Shown: positions 42,249-49,896 of the stretch, piece after piece
Layout of the letters: each line of letters starts with the position of its first letter
How positions within the stretch are numbered: position 1 is the stretch's first letter
Source: Candidatus Moraniibacteriota bacterium
GTDB lineage: Bacteria; Patescibacteriota; Minisyncoccia; Moranbacterales; UBA1568
Direction: 5' to 3'
DNA: 56,928 bases
Assembly: GCA_018061645.1 (NCBI GenBank)
Contig: JAGOTT010000008.1
Coordinates: forward strand, 1-56,928
Translations under genes and position numbers: made by a program
Notes under the pieces: generated by a model
The model's input: only the letters and a program-made list of their open reading frames with translations
What the model was told of the DNA's origin: nothing
Database searches by the model: none

Positions 42249-43397
42249 TCAACGGCTGACCGCGACAGCGTTTTTCAGGGTAGCGATGAGAGCGGCTTCG
42301 CCTGTCGCATCGGCGGGAGCCGCTATCGGAAAGGAGAGAATATCTCCGCGGAGCTCGGCTGAAGCGATCGCGGGAAGCAACCCCGAAATGGAAACATTCT
42401 GTGACGTCTTGAGTATGGCGCGCGATGTCTCTGCGGTCTCCGGGAACAGGATCGCGAAATAGGTGCCGGACGAGAAGTTCCCGCGGATCTTCTCGAGGAC
42501 GGCCGGGATATCGTCCGGGTTCGACCGGCTCTGCACGAAGTCGTCGACGGTCGCGGTTGCATAAGCAAGCCGGAGCGATTCTTCCCATTTGAGCCCGGAC
42601 ATGAGTCGTCCCCAGAGTTTGAGGAGGTGGAACGGCTGGGTCTTGTAGAGTGACAGGACGATTTTCTCGCGGTCGGCCCCGGCATCGATGAGCAGTGACG
42701 CGGTCTTGAGCGCTTTCGGGGTCGTGTTCTTCTTCTGGAAGCTTTCGGTCGCGGCGATGATGCCGGCAAGGAACATCTCGGCGAGCTCCTGGTCGACCAA
42801 TCTCTTGTCGATCGAAAGAGCCGCATCGCAGAGGATCTCCGAGACGGACGATGCGGTCGTGTCCGTCAGATTGATCTGTCCGAAATGCTCGTTTTCCGCG
42901 CGGTTGTCGACGTTCGCGACCGGGATCTCGTAGAATATGTCCGGATTTTCCTCATAGATTTTCCCGAGGCGCTCCTTGTCGGGGGATCCGAGCACGAACG
43001 CCGCGTCGTATCGGATCTGTCCGGGGATGAAGGAGAAATCCCGTGGGTCGATCGACCCTTTTTCCGGCGTGATGAATATCCTGAACGAATCGCCGTCCTG
43101 TTCGCTCCGCATTGACAGGATCCTGTTGTGGGTGGTCTCGAACGCCAGCACGAAGTCGCGCGTTCCGGACAGGGTCTCGAGGATGTTTTTCGGTGCCGCG
43201 AGAAAGGGGAGTTCGGAGAGATGCGAAGAGAGTGAGTCTCCCGCGATCGTCGCTTCTTTCCCAAGCTTCAAGAAAAACCGGACGAGCGCGAGTCCCGAGG
43301 CGAGCGCATCCTTGTCCGGATAGGCCGGAAGGAAGATGATCGGACGTTCGCTTTTCCGCACAAGGTCGGAGAATTGTTCGAGGGGGGAGAGGGACAT
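42249..43397 (-). CDS. DHH-family phosphoesterase homologue with lost catalytic motifs
   Basis: A 382-residue protein of the DHH/DHHA1 (NrnA/RecJ) fold. The order of family motifs is kept but key residues are replaced. The first motif, normally H.NPDGDALGS, reads LPAYPDKDALASG. The second, normally VLDTSD, reads VLGSPDKERLG. The signature DHH, normally in NIDHH.SN, reads VDNRAENEHFGQINLTDTTASSVSEIL. Loss of the metal-binding His and Asp residues suggests no nuclease activity. The C-terminal DHHA1 part ends GGxGxGS-less, at EAALIATLKNAVAVSR, so substrate binding may also be changed. It is 93 bp from the tandem PilB gene and in the same direction. Confidence 0.8.
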   Translation of the reverse strand: MSLSPLEQFSDLVRKSERPIIFLPAYPDKDALASGLALVRFFLKLGKEATIAGDSLSSHLSELPFLAAPKNILETLSGTRDFVLAFETTHNRILSMRSEQDGDSFRIFITPEKGSIDPRDFSFIPGQIRYDAAFVLGSPDKERLGKIYEENPDIFYEIPVANVDNRAENEHFGQINLTDTTASSVSEILCDAALSIDKRLVDQELAEMFLAGIIAATESFQKKNTTPKALKTASLLIDAGADREKIVLSLYKTQPFHLLKLWGRLMSGLKWEESLRLAYATATVDDFVQSRSNPDDIPAVLEKIRGNFSSGTYFAILFPETAETSRAILKTSQNVSISGLLPAIASAELRGDILSFPIAAPADATGEAALIATLKNAVAVSR

Positions 43398-43562
43398 GAC
43401 GGTAAGAATTTCTAATTTTCAATTTCTCATTTCCAAAAACTATCTATCAAACGATGCGAGCTTTACTGCGTGGAAACGGCGTACGAAAGCCCAAAGTAGC
43501 AGAGAAAAAGACGGGTGTCAAACCGGAAGACAAAACGGGAAAAGGGATGCGAAAAAAAGAAG
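43398..43562. other. Gap without a supported gene
   Basis: A basic open frame on the + strand runs through this gap and into the next terminator and the opposing gene; it has no ribosome site and is not called. Nothing else is seen. Confidence 0.4.
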
Positions 43563-43595
43563 ACGGCAAGGACTGGGAATGTCCTTGCCGTTTTT
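43563..43595 (-). terminator. Terminator of the 135-aa gene
   Basis: ACGGCAAGGAC and GTCCTTGCCGT form an 11-bp stem; on the - strand it is followed by CTTCTTTTTTT. Confidence 0.85.
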
Positions 43596-43608
43596 ATGAC
43601 GTGATTCA

Positions 43609-44016
43609 TCAGCTGGCGTTCGCACTCTCTTCGGATGGGAATTTATTTTCGAGGTTTTCGATCCAACTGATCTCATCGTATCCCGATGCGGTGAACGAGA
43701 GACGCATCTCGTAGAGTTTTTCCACAAGATCCTTCGCGTCGATGCCGCGCGTATTGGTCAGCGTGTGGAGGATATCGTCCGTCCGTCCGATGGCGACGAT
43801 GCCGAACGCGGTGAGATGTGTCGCGATGGCGAGTCTCTCCTCCGATGTGATGATCTTTTTGTTGATATTGTGGATGAGCGCGTTTATCTCGTGATTCGCT
43901 CTGTCGAGAGCTTCTCTGGTTGATAGCGGATCATCGCGCCGTATGAGTATTTCGACCACCCGCTCGTTCTCTTCGGCGGCCTGGATGATCGGTTCGATGG
44001 GGAATAGGGCGGTCAC
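43609..44016 (-). CDS. Helical protein of unknown function (135 aa)
   Basis: I do not recognise this protein. It is 135 residues, predicted mostly helical, with heptad-like stretches (IEPIIQAAEENERVVEIL, STREALDRANHEINALIHNINKKI and DAKDLVEKLYEMRLSF). It is acidic and cytoplasmic. I chose a GTG start because AGGAGG stands 5 bases before it; an ATG further upstream (44066) would add 17 residues but has no ribosome site. It is divergent from tsaE and ends at a strong terminator. Confidence 0.65.
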   Translation of the reverse strand: MTALFPIEPIIQAAEENERVVEILIRRDDPLSTREALDRANHEINALIHNINKKIITSEERLAIATHLTAFGIVAIGRTDDILHTLTNTRGIDAKDLVEKLYEMRLSFTASGYDEISWIENLENKFPSEESANAS

Positions 44017-44134
44017 GACATCCTCCTGATTGTTAAAGATGCACCGAAGAGTGGCAGAAAACATGGGTATCGTCAAGGGTGTTATTCTGAAATACGCTCT
44101 CGACAAAAAAAGGGAAATGGGAAAAGATGGATGT

Positions 44135-44563
44135 ATGGAACACCTCACTCATTCTGCCGACGAAACGCGCTCGCTTGGTGCAGCGGTCGCGCGCGATACG
44201 AACCCCGGAAGCATCCTTGCGCTTCGGGGTGACTTGGGCGCGGGCAAGACCACGTTTGTCCAGGGGTTCCTCGAAGCGCTCGGCGCGGAAAAACCCTACG
44301 TCAGTCCGACCTTCGTCATCATGAAGGAATACGACCTTGCGGAACCTTCGGAAAACGGTATCCGGCGAATCTACCATGTCGATGCGTACCGCATGGACGA
44401 TCCCGAAGAAATAGAGAAGATCGGCTTCGAGGAGTGGTGTGCCGACCCGGAGGGCATCGTCCTGGTCGAGTGGCCGGAGAAAATCGAACCACTCCTTCCG
44501 CCGACCACCAAAACCATTTCCTTCGCCTGGCGCTCCGATACGGAGCGGGAGATCGTGTTCTGA
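44135..44563 (+). CDS. tsaE: tRNA t6A37 threonylcarbamoyladenosine biosynthesis ATPase TsaE
   Basis: A 142-residue TsaE, the P-loop ATPase that works with TsaB, TsaD and TsaC in making t6A at position 37 of ANN-decoding tRNAs. MEHLTHSADETRSLGAAVA is the typical start. Walker A is LRGDLGAGKTTFVQGFLEALG, and YVSPTFVIMKEY, IYHVDAYRM and IVLVEWPEKIEPLLPP are family signatures. The chosen ATG gives the usual length; in-frame ATGs at 44117 and earlier would add a basic tail. No other tsa genes are in the window. Confidence 0.95.
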   Translation: MEHLTHSADETRSLGAAVARDTNPGSILALRGDLGAGKTTFVQGFLEALGAEKPYVSPTFVIMKEYDLAEPSENGIRRIYHVDAYRMDDPEEIEKIGFEEWCADPEGIVLVEWPEKIEPLLPPTTKTISFAWRSDTEREIVF

Positions 44564-44567
44564 ATAC

Positions 44568-44620
44568 TTGACGGCTAATTTTATATATGATAGAATATAC
44601 TTAACAAATATGTTAAGTAT
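44568..44620 (+). promoter_or_regulatory. Promoter and palindromic operator of the AbiE operon
   Basis: TTGACG (44568-44573), a 17-bp spacer and TAGAAT (44591-44596) form the promoter. Directly after it, ATACTTAACA and TGTTAAGTAT (44597-44606 and 44611-44620) are a perfect 10-bp inverted repeat with a 4-bp spacer, at the place expected for autoregulation by the AbiEi-like antitoxin. Confidence 0.85.
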
Positions 44621-44635
44621 TATAAATTATATAAT

Positions 44636-45331
44636 ATGACCGACCAAGAATTGGATGGGTATATTCGAGAGCTTGGCATAGCCAAGGATCATATCCTCCG
44701 GGAAGAGGCGGAAATGGACTTTCTCGATGCCCTTTCCCGTACGAAGATTTCAAAAAAAATCCTGTTCTATGGGGGCACGGCATTGCGGCTCGCGTATGGG
44801 TCTCCGCGGTTTTCCGAGGATATAGATCTGTTGTGTGCGGAGGAAGTGACCTTCTCCGAATTCAAGGAGCTGATTAATGAAGTAGTCAGGCGGTATGCCG
44901 GGCGTTTTGAACTTCGTGATATCAAGGGGAAGCGCAATACCCTTTTCGCGCTGATTGCCGTCCGGGATAGCCGATTGAAACACGCCTTTTCCGTGAAAGT
45001 GGAACTGCATCGGCATATTCCAAAGGTATCGATGAAGACGGAGCTGGTGCTGCTGAGGAGCCCGGTCAGCGCGAACGCGCCGCTCCTCCTGGTGCCGACA
45101 CTTTCGGAGCTCAAGCGGATGAAAGAATCGGCGCTGGCCGGAAGAAAGAAGGCGCGGGACATCTTCGATCTCTGGTACATCGCGCAGGTGTCGCGCCAGG
45201 CATTCACCGTTCCTGACGATGCACCACAGTATGGGAAGCGGGAATTCTCGAATGAACTTCGGGTTTTCCTTCCGCATGCGTATTATCCCGTCATCGAACA
45301 ACTCTATGAGAGGACTCATCCAAGACATTGA
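44636..45331 (+). CDS. AbiEii-type nucleotidyltransferase toxin
   Basis: A 231-residue protein of the AbiEii/MenT nucleotidyltransferase family. ILFYGGTALRLAYGSPRFSEDIDLL holds the GG(T/S) and DxD motifs of the DNA polymerase beta-type fold. FSVKVELHRHIP supplies the third acidic strand, and LPTLSELKRMKESALAGRKKARDIFDLW matches the family motif with the catalytic Lys and Asp. Known members block growth by adding nucleotides to tRNA or similar targets. It precedes its partner gene and overlaps it by 26 bp. The usual order in AbiE systems is antitoxin first. Confidence 0.88.
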   Translation: MTDQELDGYIRELGIAKDHILREEAEMDFLDALSRTKISKKILFYGGTALRLAYGSPRFSEDIDLLCAEEVTFSEFKELINEVVRRYAGRFELRDIKGKRNTLFALIAVRDSRLKHAFSVKVELHRHIPKVSMKTELVLLRSPVSANAPLLLVPTLSELKRMKESALAGRKKARDIFDLWYIAQVSRQAFTVPDDAPQYGKREFSNELRVFLPHAYYPVIEQLYERTHPRH

Positions 45332-45878
45332 GCGCATTCCAAAGGAATACTTTTCGATAACCGATATCGCCAAAATATCGTCGCTTTCCGACGGAAGTCT
45401 CTGGGTCGCGCTCTCGCGTCTCGTAAAGCAAAAAAAACTCTCGCGGCTTGCGAGGGGATGGTATGCGCGGGATATCGTCCGCGTGGATTTCGAAGCGCTC
45501 GCGTTGGATGTGTCCTCGGGCGGCTATATTTCGTTCGAGTCGGCGCTGGCGCGATATGGAGTCTTGAGTCAACAACCGATGGCGATAACCGTCGCGACCA
45601 AGGGGCCCGGGAAATCCATCATCGCCGGCGGGCGGGAATTTCTCTATCGGCATCTCCAGCCGAAATTGTTGTGGGGCTATCGGAAAGAAGGGGATATCCT
45701 GGTTGCTGATCCGGAAAAGGCATTTCTCGATCTCGCGTATCTCTCGCTCAACGGATACGCGCATTTCGATCCCGGAGAAATGGATACCTCTCTCCTTGAT
45801 CGAAAAATTATCGATCGGTATCTCAAGCGGATCGGCTCTTCGAGACTCACCGGTTTCATTGAAAAGATATTCTTATGA
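45306..45878 (+). CDS. AbiEi-type antitoxin and autoregulator
   Basis: A 190-residue AbiEi-like protein. The N-terminus, about 1-60, is a winged helix (YFSITDIAKISSLSDGSLWVALSRLVKQKKLSRLARGWYA). The following domain, GGYISFESALARYGVLSQQPMAITVAT and LVADPEKAFLDLAYL, is the AbiEi C-terminal toxin-neutralising domain. Antitoxins of this family bind inverted repeats in their own promoter; the 44597-44620 palindrome is the likely site. Translation starts inside the toxin gene, and it overlaps the next small gene by 4 bp. Confidence 0.88.
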   Translation: MRGLIQDIERIPKEYFSITDIAKISSLSDGSLWVALSRLVKQKKLSRLARGWYARDIVRVDFEALALDVSSGGYISFESALARYGVLSQQPMAITVATKGPGKSIIAGGREFLYRHLQPKLLWGYRKEGDILVADPEKAFLDLAYLSLNGYAHFDPGEMDTSLLDRKIIDRYLKRIGSSRLTGFIEKIFL

Positions 45879-46117
45879 AAATGACCATTACTTGGGTATC
45901 AAACGGATATGTCGTGAAGAATGGCGAAGAGACCATCGTTTTTTCCGATGCCCTCGAAGAAGGGGATGTGGAGCGTTTCGGGACGAACGATCTTGAGAAA
46001 ATCGCGCTCGCGAAAACACTTGAATATATCGCGGATCAGTATATTCCGTATGATAAATTCAGCGGAAACAACCTCTCCATCACATGGAAGAGAAAAGGAC
46101 ACAAGCTCAATGACTGA
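45875..46117 (+). CDS. Third gene of the AbiE operon (80 aa, unknown)
   Basis: An 80-residue acidic protein with no recognised family. It starts MKMTITWVSNGYVVKNGEET and has an alternating beta pattern, then a helix (DLEKIALAKTLEYIADQY). Its ATG overlaps the stop of the antitoxin gene (ATGA), and a strong terminator follows, so it is part of the operon. Such a third gene is not standard for AbiE modules; it may be an extra regulator or just a passenger. Confidence 0.7.
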   Translation: MKMTITWVSNGYVVKNGEETIVFSDALEEGDVERFGTNDLEKIALAKTLEYIADQYIPYDKFSGNNLSITWKRKGHKLND

Positions 46118-46132
46118 TACTCCTTACGTAAC

Positions 46133-46170
46133 AAAAAGACCACCTCGACATGCCGAGGTGGTCTTTTTTA
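46133..46170 (+). terminator. Terminator of the AbiE operon
   Basis: AAAAAGACCACCTCG and CGAGGTGGTCTTTTTT form a 15-bp stem with a short loop. Confidence 0.9.
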
Positions 46171-46351
46171 TTCTCTTCACCGCTCCGCGGGCGATGGCTC
46201 GGCGCCTTGCAAAGCGCTTGTGAGCGAAGCCGGTCTCCCTAGTGTTTCTCGCGGGGAGAGAGACAGTACCCGGGAGAACGGGAGACGCGGGATATATCGC
46301 CGCGCGGAGCGGTGGAGGGAACATCATTTCGAATCCGCAAGCGTGCATTTT

Positions 46352-46388
46352 GTCATTGCGAGAGAGTCCGCGACCGCGGCAATCCAGG
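46352..46388. repeat. REP-like palindrome 3
   Basis: GTCATTGCGAGAGAGTCCGC-GACC-GCGGCAATCC belongs to the GTCAT...ATCC class but with the GCGAG/GGCAATC arms found in many genomes. Confidence 0.7.
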
Positions 46389-46473
46389 GATTTTTCGCGG
46401 TGACAGAAGAACACAGTTTCCGAACTCGAAAGATGCGGCGACAAGGGGACGTTGCTCCTTGTCGCCAAAACAG

Positions 46474-46860
46474 TTACTGCACCGGACCCATATCGAGGAC
46501 CGTGACGCCGCGCTCGTCGTCGGAGCCGAGTGAGACGACCCTCCCCGAGTCGGCAATCGCGTCCTCGACTTCGCCGACGACGCGGGTGAGCTCCTCGGTG
46601 TCGCCCGGATTCCCGACCCGGTGGGATACGCCGAGGAAGGTGACCGGAAGGCCGCGGAGGAGCGCGCGGAATATCCGTGCGGACAGGTCCTGCCGGCCTC
46701 ATTCGTACGCCTCTTCCTCGGTCGCCCGGGAATAGTCGATGGACCATTGCCACCCCCTCTCGAGAAATCCCCCGAGCAGTCCTTCCGCCGTGATTTCCGG
46801 CGGCGCCTCTTTGGTTTGTCCGGCATACGGCCCGGACAATGCCGTGACTTTAATCGTCAT
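46474..46860 (-). pseudogene. Small cassette gene interrupted by an in-frame TGA
   Basis: Read on the - strand, 53 codons (MTIKVTALSGPYAGQTKEAP...SRATEEEAYE) end at TGA (46699-46701). The same frame continues without another stop for 74 codons (GRQDLSARIFRALLRGLPVT...ERGVTVLDMGPVQ). The second part has normal codon use and globular composition, while the other frames give Arg-rich shadow sequence. One TGG-to-TGA change would restore a 128-residue protein with YEWGR at the join. It has a good ribosome site (aaggagaggga). TGA ends other genes here, so this is probably a nonsense mutation, although readthrough is possible. It is the last gene of the ubiquitin-like cassette. No family is recognised. 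Confidence 0.7.
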
Positions 46861-46878
46861 TTCCCTCTCCTTGCTTGT

Positions 46879-46906
46879 GTCATCCTGAACGAAGTGAAGG
46901 ATCCCG
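46879..46906. repeat. REP-like palindrome 4
   Basis: GTCATCCTGAACGAAGTGAAGGATCCCG, a widespread short palindromic sequence, overlaps the ribosome-site region of the interrupted gene. Confidence 0.75.
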
Positions 46907-47047
46907 AAATTTTCGGTACCATTTTCCTTGATCGGTGTTGACGGGTTAAAAATACTTTGATCGATTCGACTCAACCTAAGTTGAGTGCTGGATCCATCAT
47001 TTGAAAACTCGTTTCGTCTCTCGAAAACGAATCCTCAAAAATGGAGA

Positions 47048-47067
47048 GGAACACGACCAAATGTTCC
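47048..47067 (-). repeat. Intercistronic hairpin, cassette copy 1
   Basis: GGAAC and GTTCC flank a 10-nt loop. The sequence around it resembles the hairpin element at 48802 (CTCAA-AATGGAG before it and AAACCATA after it), so the two appear to be copies. Confidence 0.5.
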
Positions 47068-47084
47068 CCGCCGAAACCATAACT

Positions 47085-47783
47085 TTACTTCCGAACCCGA
47101 GGCGCCGCCGCGTTCGCGACGATATCGAAGTACACCTCGGGCGAATCCCACCGATACTCTTTCTGCTCGAGCGCGTAGAACGCGTTGAGCATCAAGGTCG
47201 CGGCGGTGAGATTCGCGAAGATCAACTGCGGGGAGCTTGCCGCGAGCTCCTCGCAGGACATCTCGTAGGGTGCTTTATCACTCGGGGAGATGAATTCCGG
47301 ATGATATTTCTCCAGCCGGCAAGTCATGTCCTGACCCTGCCGACGAACGAACACCTGGACATTGCCGTCCGTGTATTCGTTCCCTCCGGAGATCAACGTC
47401 GTGTCGCGGAGGCCGGCGCAGTGATCGGCGATCGTCTTCCTCGTGCGGTGGTTGTCCACGCACGAGAAGACGACGTCGCCACTGCGGATGGCGTCGCGGA
47501 CGGGGAGCGTTCCCTCGGCACCATCGGCCGAGAGGTACTGCGCGAGGGGCTGGACGCGCAGACGCGGGAAGCGCCGCGCGATCCAGCCCGCCTGGACATC
47601 GGCTTTGGCTCCGAGTTCCTCGAAGCACTGCCGAGTCCGATTTTTTTCCTCGTACTCGTCCCCGTCAACGAGCACAAGGGTCCAGGTGTCGGCCCCGGAG
47701 TTGAGGAACGGCACGAGTGCTTGGAGCACCCACGATCCGATCCCACCGAGCCCGACAACGACGATACGCCGGTCAGCCGCCAT
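47085..47783 (-). CDS. ThiF/E1-like activating enzyme of the ubiquitin-like cassette
   Basis: A 232-residue ThiF-fold protein. The Rossmann start RIVVVGLGGIGSWVLQAL has the GxGxxG loop (11-16). LVDGDEYEEKNRTRQCF matches the DxD..E..N..RQ motif that grips ATP and activates the C-terminus of a ubiquitin-like protein. DVVFSCVDNHRTRKTI is the CxDN motif. A candidate catalytic Cys is Cys177 in PYEMSCEELAASSPQLIFANLTAATLML, a region that resembles PRTRC ThiF proteins. The CxxC zinc pairs of ThiF/MoeB are absent. It overlaps the JAB gene by 11 bp and has a strong ribosome site (aaggaggtcacc). The compact size suits the PRTRC group rather than thiamine or molybdopterin synthesis. Confidence 0.88.
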   Translation of the reverse strand: MAADRRIVVVGLGGIGSWVLQALVPFLNSGADTWTLVLVDGDEYEEKNRTRQCFEELGAKADVQAGWIARRFPRLRVQPLAQYLSADGAEGTLPVRDAIRSGDVVFSCVDNHRTRKTIADHCAGLRDTTLISGGNEYTDGNVQVFVRRQGQDMTCRLEKYHPEFISPSDKAPYEMSCEELAASSPQLIFANLTAATLMLNAFYALEQKEYRWDSPEVYFDIVANAAAPRVRK

Positions 47784-48696
47784 GGTGACCTCCTTTCTTT
47801 TTGGCCGGCAGGCGGAGTTTAGAAGCACTCTTCCCCGCCCGGCCAGTTGAGAAAAAATCGTCGGCCCGCGAAAGATCCCGCGAGCCCACCCTTGTCGTGC
47901 GCTCGGCCTCCTCGGCTTCGCGCGCCTCCCGATTGATTTTCGTGAGCTCGGCCTTGTAGGCCGGTTCCGCGAAATCACCGCGCCAGTAGCGCTCGTAGAG
48001 CGCGTCGGCGCGGGCAGCGAACGGCTCGGCGAGTCCGCGTGGCTTCGGCAACTTCATCGCCGAGAGCCATGCGGCGGGAATCGCCTCCGCCGGTGCCATC
48101 CCGTCGATCAATTCCGACGGGTCGACCATTGCCCGTTTCCCCTGCACCATGACGGAGCAGGAGTACTCGGGCACGGAGTTGAGCTTGCCGATGGTGATAT
48201 GCACCCCATCGAAAAACTCCTCGTCCGCGTGGTCGGTGCCGCTGTGGAACGCCGACATCGATGCATGGGAGTGGATTGTCCCCGCGACGAGCCATCCTTC
48301 CCGCTTCGGCGCCTTATCGTAGGACACCGACGCCGGCCCGGCGGTCTGGGCTGGCGGGACGAAGTCCCACGCGCCGGTGCCGGGCTGGTACAGGAGGTAT
48401 CCGGCGGCTTCCGACTGGTACTTGACGTACACAGAGCGGAACCACGCGGTCACCCGTCGCACCAGATCCAGCGGCAACTTCGCCGCCGTGAAGTCGATCG
48501 CGGCCGGAAGCGTCGGGAGACCCGACACCGTGTCGACCGCGATGAGCGCAACGGAGACACCGTTGCGCTTGAAGAATTTCCAACCCTCACTGTCGAGGAC
48601 GTAGGCGTAGTCCGCCTCGATCCCCGACACCTGAAACCCGGGCTCCCCGGCAAAGTACGCCGGAAAAATCCCATTTACCTTGAACAGCTCGCGCAT
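47773..48696 (-). CDS. JAMM/JAB-domain isopeptidase-like protein of the cassette
   Basis: A 307-residue protein with an N-terminal domain of unknown fold (about 1-85) followed by a JAB metalloprotease domain. The JAMM zinc motif is complete: Glu96 in YQSEAAGYLLY, then GWLVAGTIHSHASMSAFHSGTDHADEEF with His142, His144, Ser152 and Asp155, matching HxH-x7-Sx2D. JAMM enzymes cleave after the tail of ubiquitin-like proteins, to process precursors or release conjugates. A C-terminal basic, Ala-rich tail follows (SASKLRLPAKKKGGHHGG). The layout matches PRTRC protein A. The start is set by aaggaggagcccgcc; the gene overlaps thiF downstream. Confidence 0.88.
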   Translation of the reverse strand: MRELFKVNGIFPAYFAGEPGFQVSGIEADYAYVLDSEGWKFFKRNGVSVALIAVDTVSGLPTLPAAIDFTAAKLPLDLVRRVTAWFRSVYVKYQSEAAGYLLYQPGTGAWDFVPPAQTAGPASVSYDKAPKREGWLVAGTIHSHASMSAFHSGTDHADEEFFDGVHITIGKLNSVPEYSCSVMVQGKRAMVDPSELIDGMAPAEAIPAAWLSAMKLPKPRGLAEPFAARADALYERYWRGDFAEPAYKAELTKINREAREAEEAERTTRVGSRDLSRADDFFSTGRAGKSASKLRLPAKKKGGHHGG

Positions 48697-48801
48697 GGCG
48701 GGCTCCTCCTTTTTCATTTTGCGCCGTCGTGGGGCGGCGCAATCCCCATCGAATCCATCTTTGAGCCTGCAAACCAATATTTCATTTGCATTCTCAAGAA
48801 T

Positions 48802-48830
48802 GGAGGGAAGCAAAACCACTTGCTTCCTCC
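48802..48830 (-). repeat. Intercistronic hairpin, cassette copy 2
   Basis: GGAGGGAAGCAA and TTGCTTCCTCC pair over a short loop, with one bulged base. The 29-bp core is identical to that at 50526-50554. Confidence 0.75.
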
Positions 48831-48842
48831 AAAAACCATACA

Positions 48843-49232
48843 TTAACTCTCGACTTCCTCCTCGACCTCGACGAATTCGTCTTGGTCTGGCGCAACAACA
48901 GATTGTTGCTGCGCAGAAGAATCTCGTTGCACGGGCGATGTTTCGCCGCGTGCCGCTTTTTCTTCCCCGCCTTTCTGATGAGCGGGTTGGAAAACCTTTG
49001 CCCGGTAACAGGCGTTCACGAGGACAGCGAACCGGGCGGTCGCCGCCTCGTGCTCCTCGATTATCCCGCGCTTTCGGTAGATTGCCACCGCTTTGGCGGT
49101 GATGACCTCCGTAAACGTCCCCGACCACTGATCGAGCTGGTCGGGTGGGGTGACGAGGAATCGGTTGAGCCACTGCTCCAGCCGCTGCCCTTTTATGGGC
49201 TTGAGCTGGCTTGTTAACTTGAGGAGGTCCAT
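48843..49232 (-). CDS. Cassette companion protein with acidic tail (129 aa)
   Basis: A 129-residue protein with no recognised family. The first ~85 residues are helical and basic (LTSQLKPIKGQRLEQWLNRFLV, then IIEEHEAATARFAVLVNACYRAKVF). The last ~45 are low in complexity and end in an acidic stretch (DQDEFVEVEEEVES). It starts directly after the E2-like gene: the stop of that gene overlaps gcTAGcATG, and gggaggtgctagc serves as ribosome site. Its fixed place between E2 and JAB suggests a partner or adaptor of the conjugation system. Confidence 0.75.
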   Translation of the reverse strand: MDLLKLTSQLKPIKGQRLEQWLNRFLVTPPDQLDQWSGTFTEVITAKAVAIYRKRGIIEEHEAATARFAVLVNACYRAKVFQPAHQKGGEEKAARGETSPVQRDSSAQQQSVVAPDQDEFVEVEEEVES

Positions 49233-49233
49233 G

Positions 49234-49896
49234 CTAGCACCTCCCCGCGATGACGTCCGACAACCTGACCTCCGCCTCGAACCACTTGATCCCGAGCGGG
49301 AACAAAGGGTTCTTGGCGGACTCCTCCTGCCACGCCGTAAGCGACGCGACCTGGGGGAACTGCTTGGCCGCCGGCCGCCAGTTGTTGTCCTGGAGGTCGC
49401 CGTTGAAATGCGATCGCCAGAACTCGGCGACGAACGACTCGGCCTTCTGGGCGAGAGTCGTCCCGGATACACGAATGGATCCCGTGCATATCCGGCCGTC
49501 CTGGTAGGTGTTACACAGGTTTGGCCGGAGCACAGGATCGTCCGTGCCCCCGAGCGGGGCGGTGCGGTAGAACACGCGGCACGCCGCCGTGTCCACCGCC
49601 TCGCCCGCGAAGCTGAGGACGAACACGACAAACGGAAACGCGAGTTTCCACTTGTCGCCCTCCCCCATTCCCGACCAGTTCACCTGGTGGGTCTGGGGGA
49701 CCTGCTCGATCACGAATACAGAGCGGTTGCCCTGTGCGTGAAAGAACCGACACCCCGAGGGGAGGATCGGGGTCGTCACGCCTGACTCCTTCGCCGCCTC
49801 CGCGAGGAGGTCGGCGAGCGAGACGGTCCGCTGAACCGTCTCTTGAACGAGGGAGACGGCGTCCCCCTCAATCCGGAAGAATTGTCTGCTGGCCAT
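49234..49896 (-). CDS. E2-like protein of the ubiquitin-like cassette (PRTRC B-like)
   Basis: A 220-residue protein resembling PRTRC protein B and the prokaryotic E2 group D. Key region: LRPNLCNTYQDGRICTGSIRVSG, with a candidate catalytic Cys137 after the NxYxDGxIC pattern, followed by FVAEFWRSHFNGDLQDNN, a FW-x3-FN motif I associate with that group. The N-terminal ~110 residues carry beta strands (CRFFHAQGNRSVFVIEQV, KLAFPFVVFVLSF) as in the family. E2-like proteins accept the activated ubiquitin-like protein from E1 and pass it to a target. The ribosome site is aaaggaggacaac. Assignment is by motif memory, not by search. Confidence 0.75.
   Translation of the reverse strand: MASRQFFRIEGDAVSLVQETVQRTVSLADLLAEAAKESGVTTPILPSGCRFFHAQGNRSVFVIEQVPQTHQVNWSGMGEGDKWKLAFPFVVFVLSFAGEAVDTAACRVFYRTAPLGGTDDPVLRPNLCNTYQDGRICTGSIRVSGTTLAQKAESFVAEFWRSHFNGDLQDNNWRPAAKQFPQVASLTAWQEESAKNPLFPLGIKWFEAEVRLSDVIAGRC

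Noticed and set aside
43454-43714. 86-codon basic + strand frame before the terminator at 43563
   Set aside because: It runs through a terminator and into the opposing gene and has no ribosome site.
46699-46701. TGA recoding (as Gly or Trp) as a general feature of the organism
   Set aside because: Many confident genes here end with TGA at the expected place (for example nrdB, rpmH and the synthetase-like gene), so TGA is a normal stop.
46124-46826. Arg-rich open frames over the interrupted cassette gene
   Set aside because: They are shadows: their composition is extreme, while the frame of the interrupted gene gives a globular sequence on both sides of the TGA.
47085-47783. ThiF for thiamine or MoeB for molybdopterin synthesis
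   Set aside because: The CxxC zinc pairs are missing, and the neighbours are JAMM, E2-like and ubiquitin-like genes rather than thiamine or molybdopterin genes.
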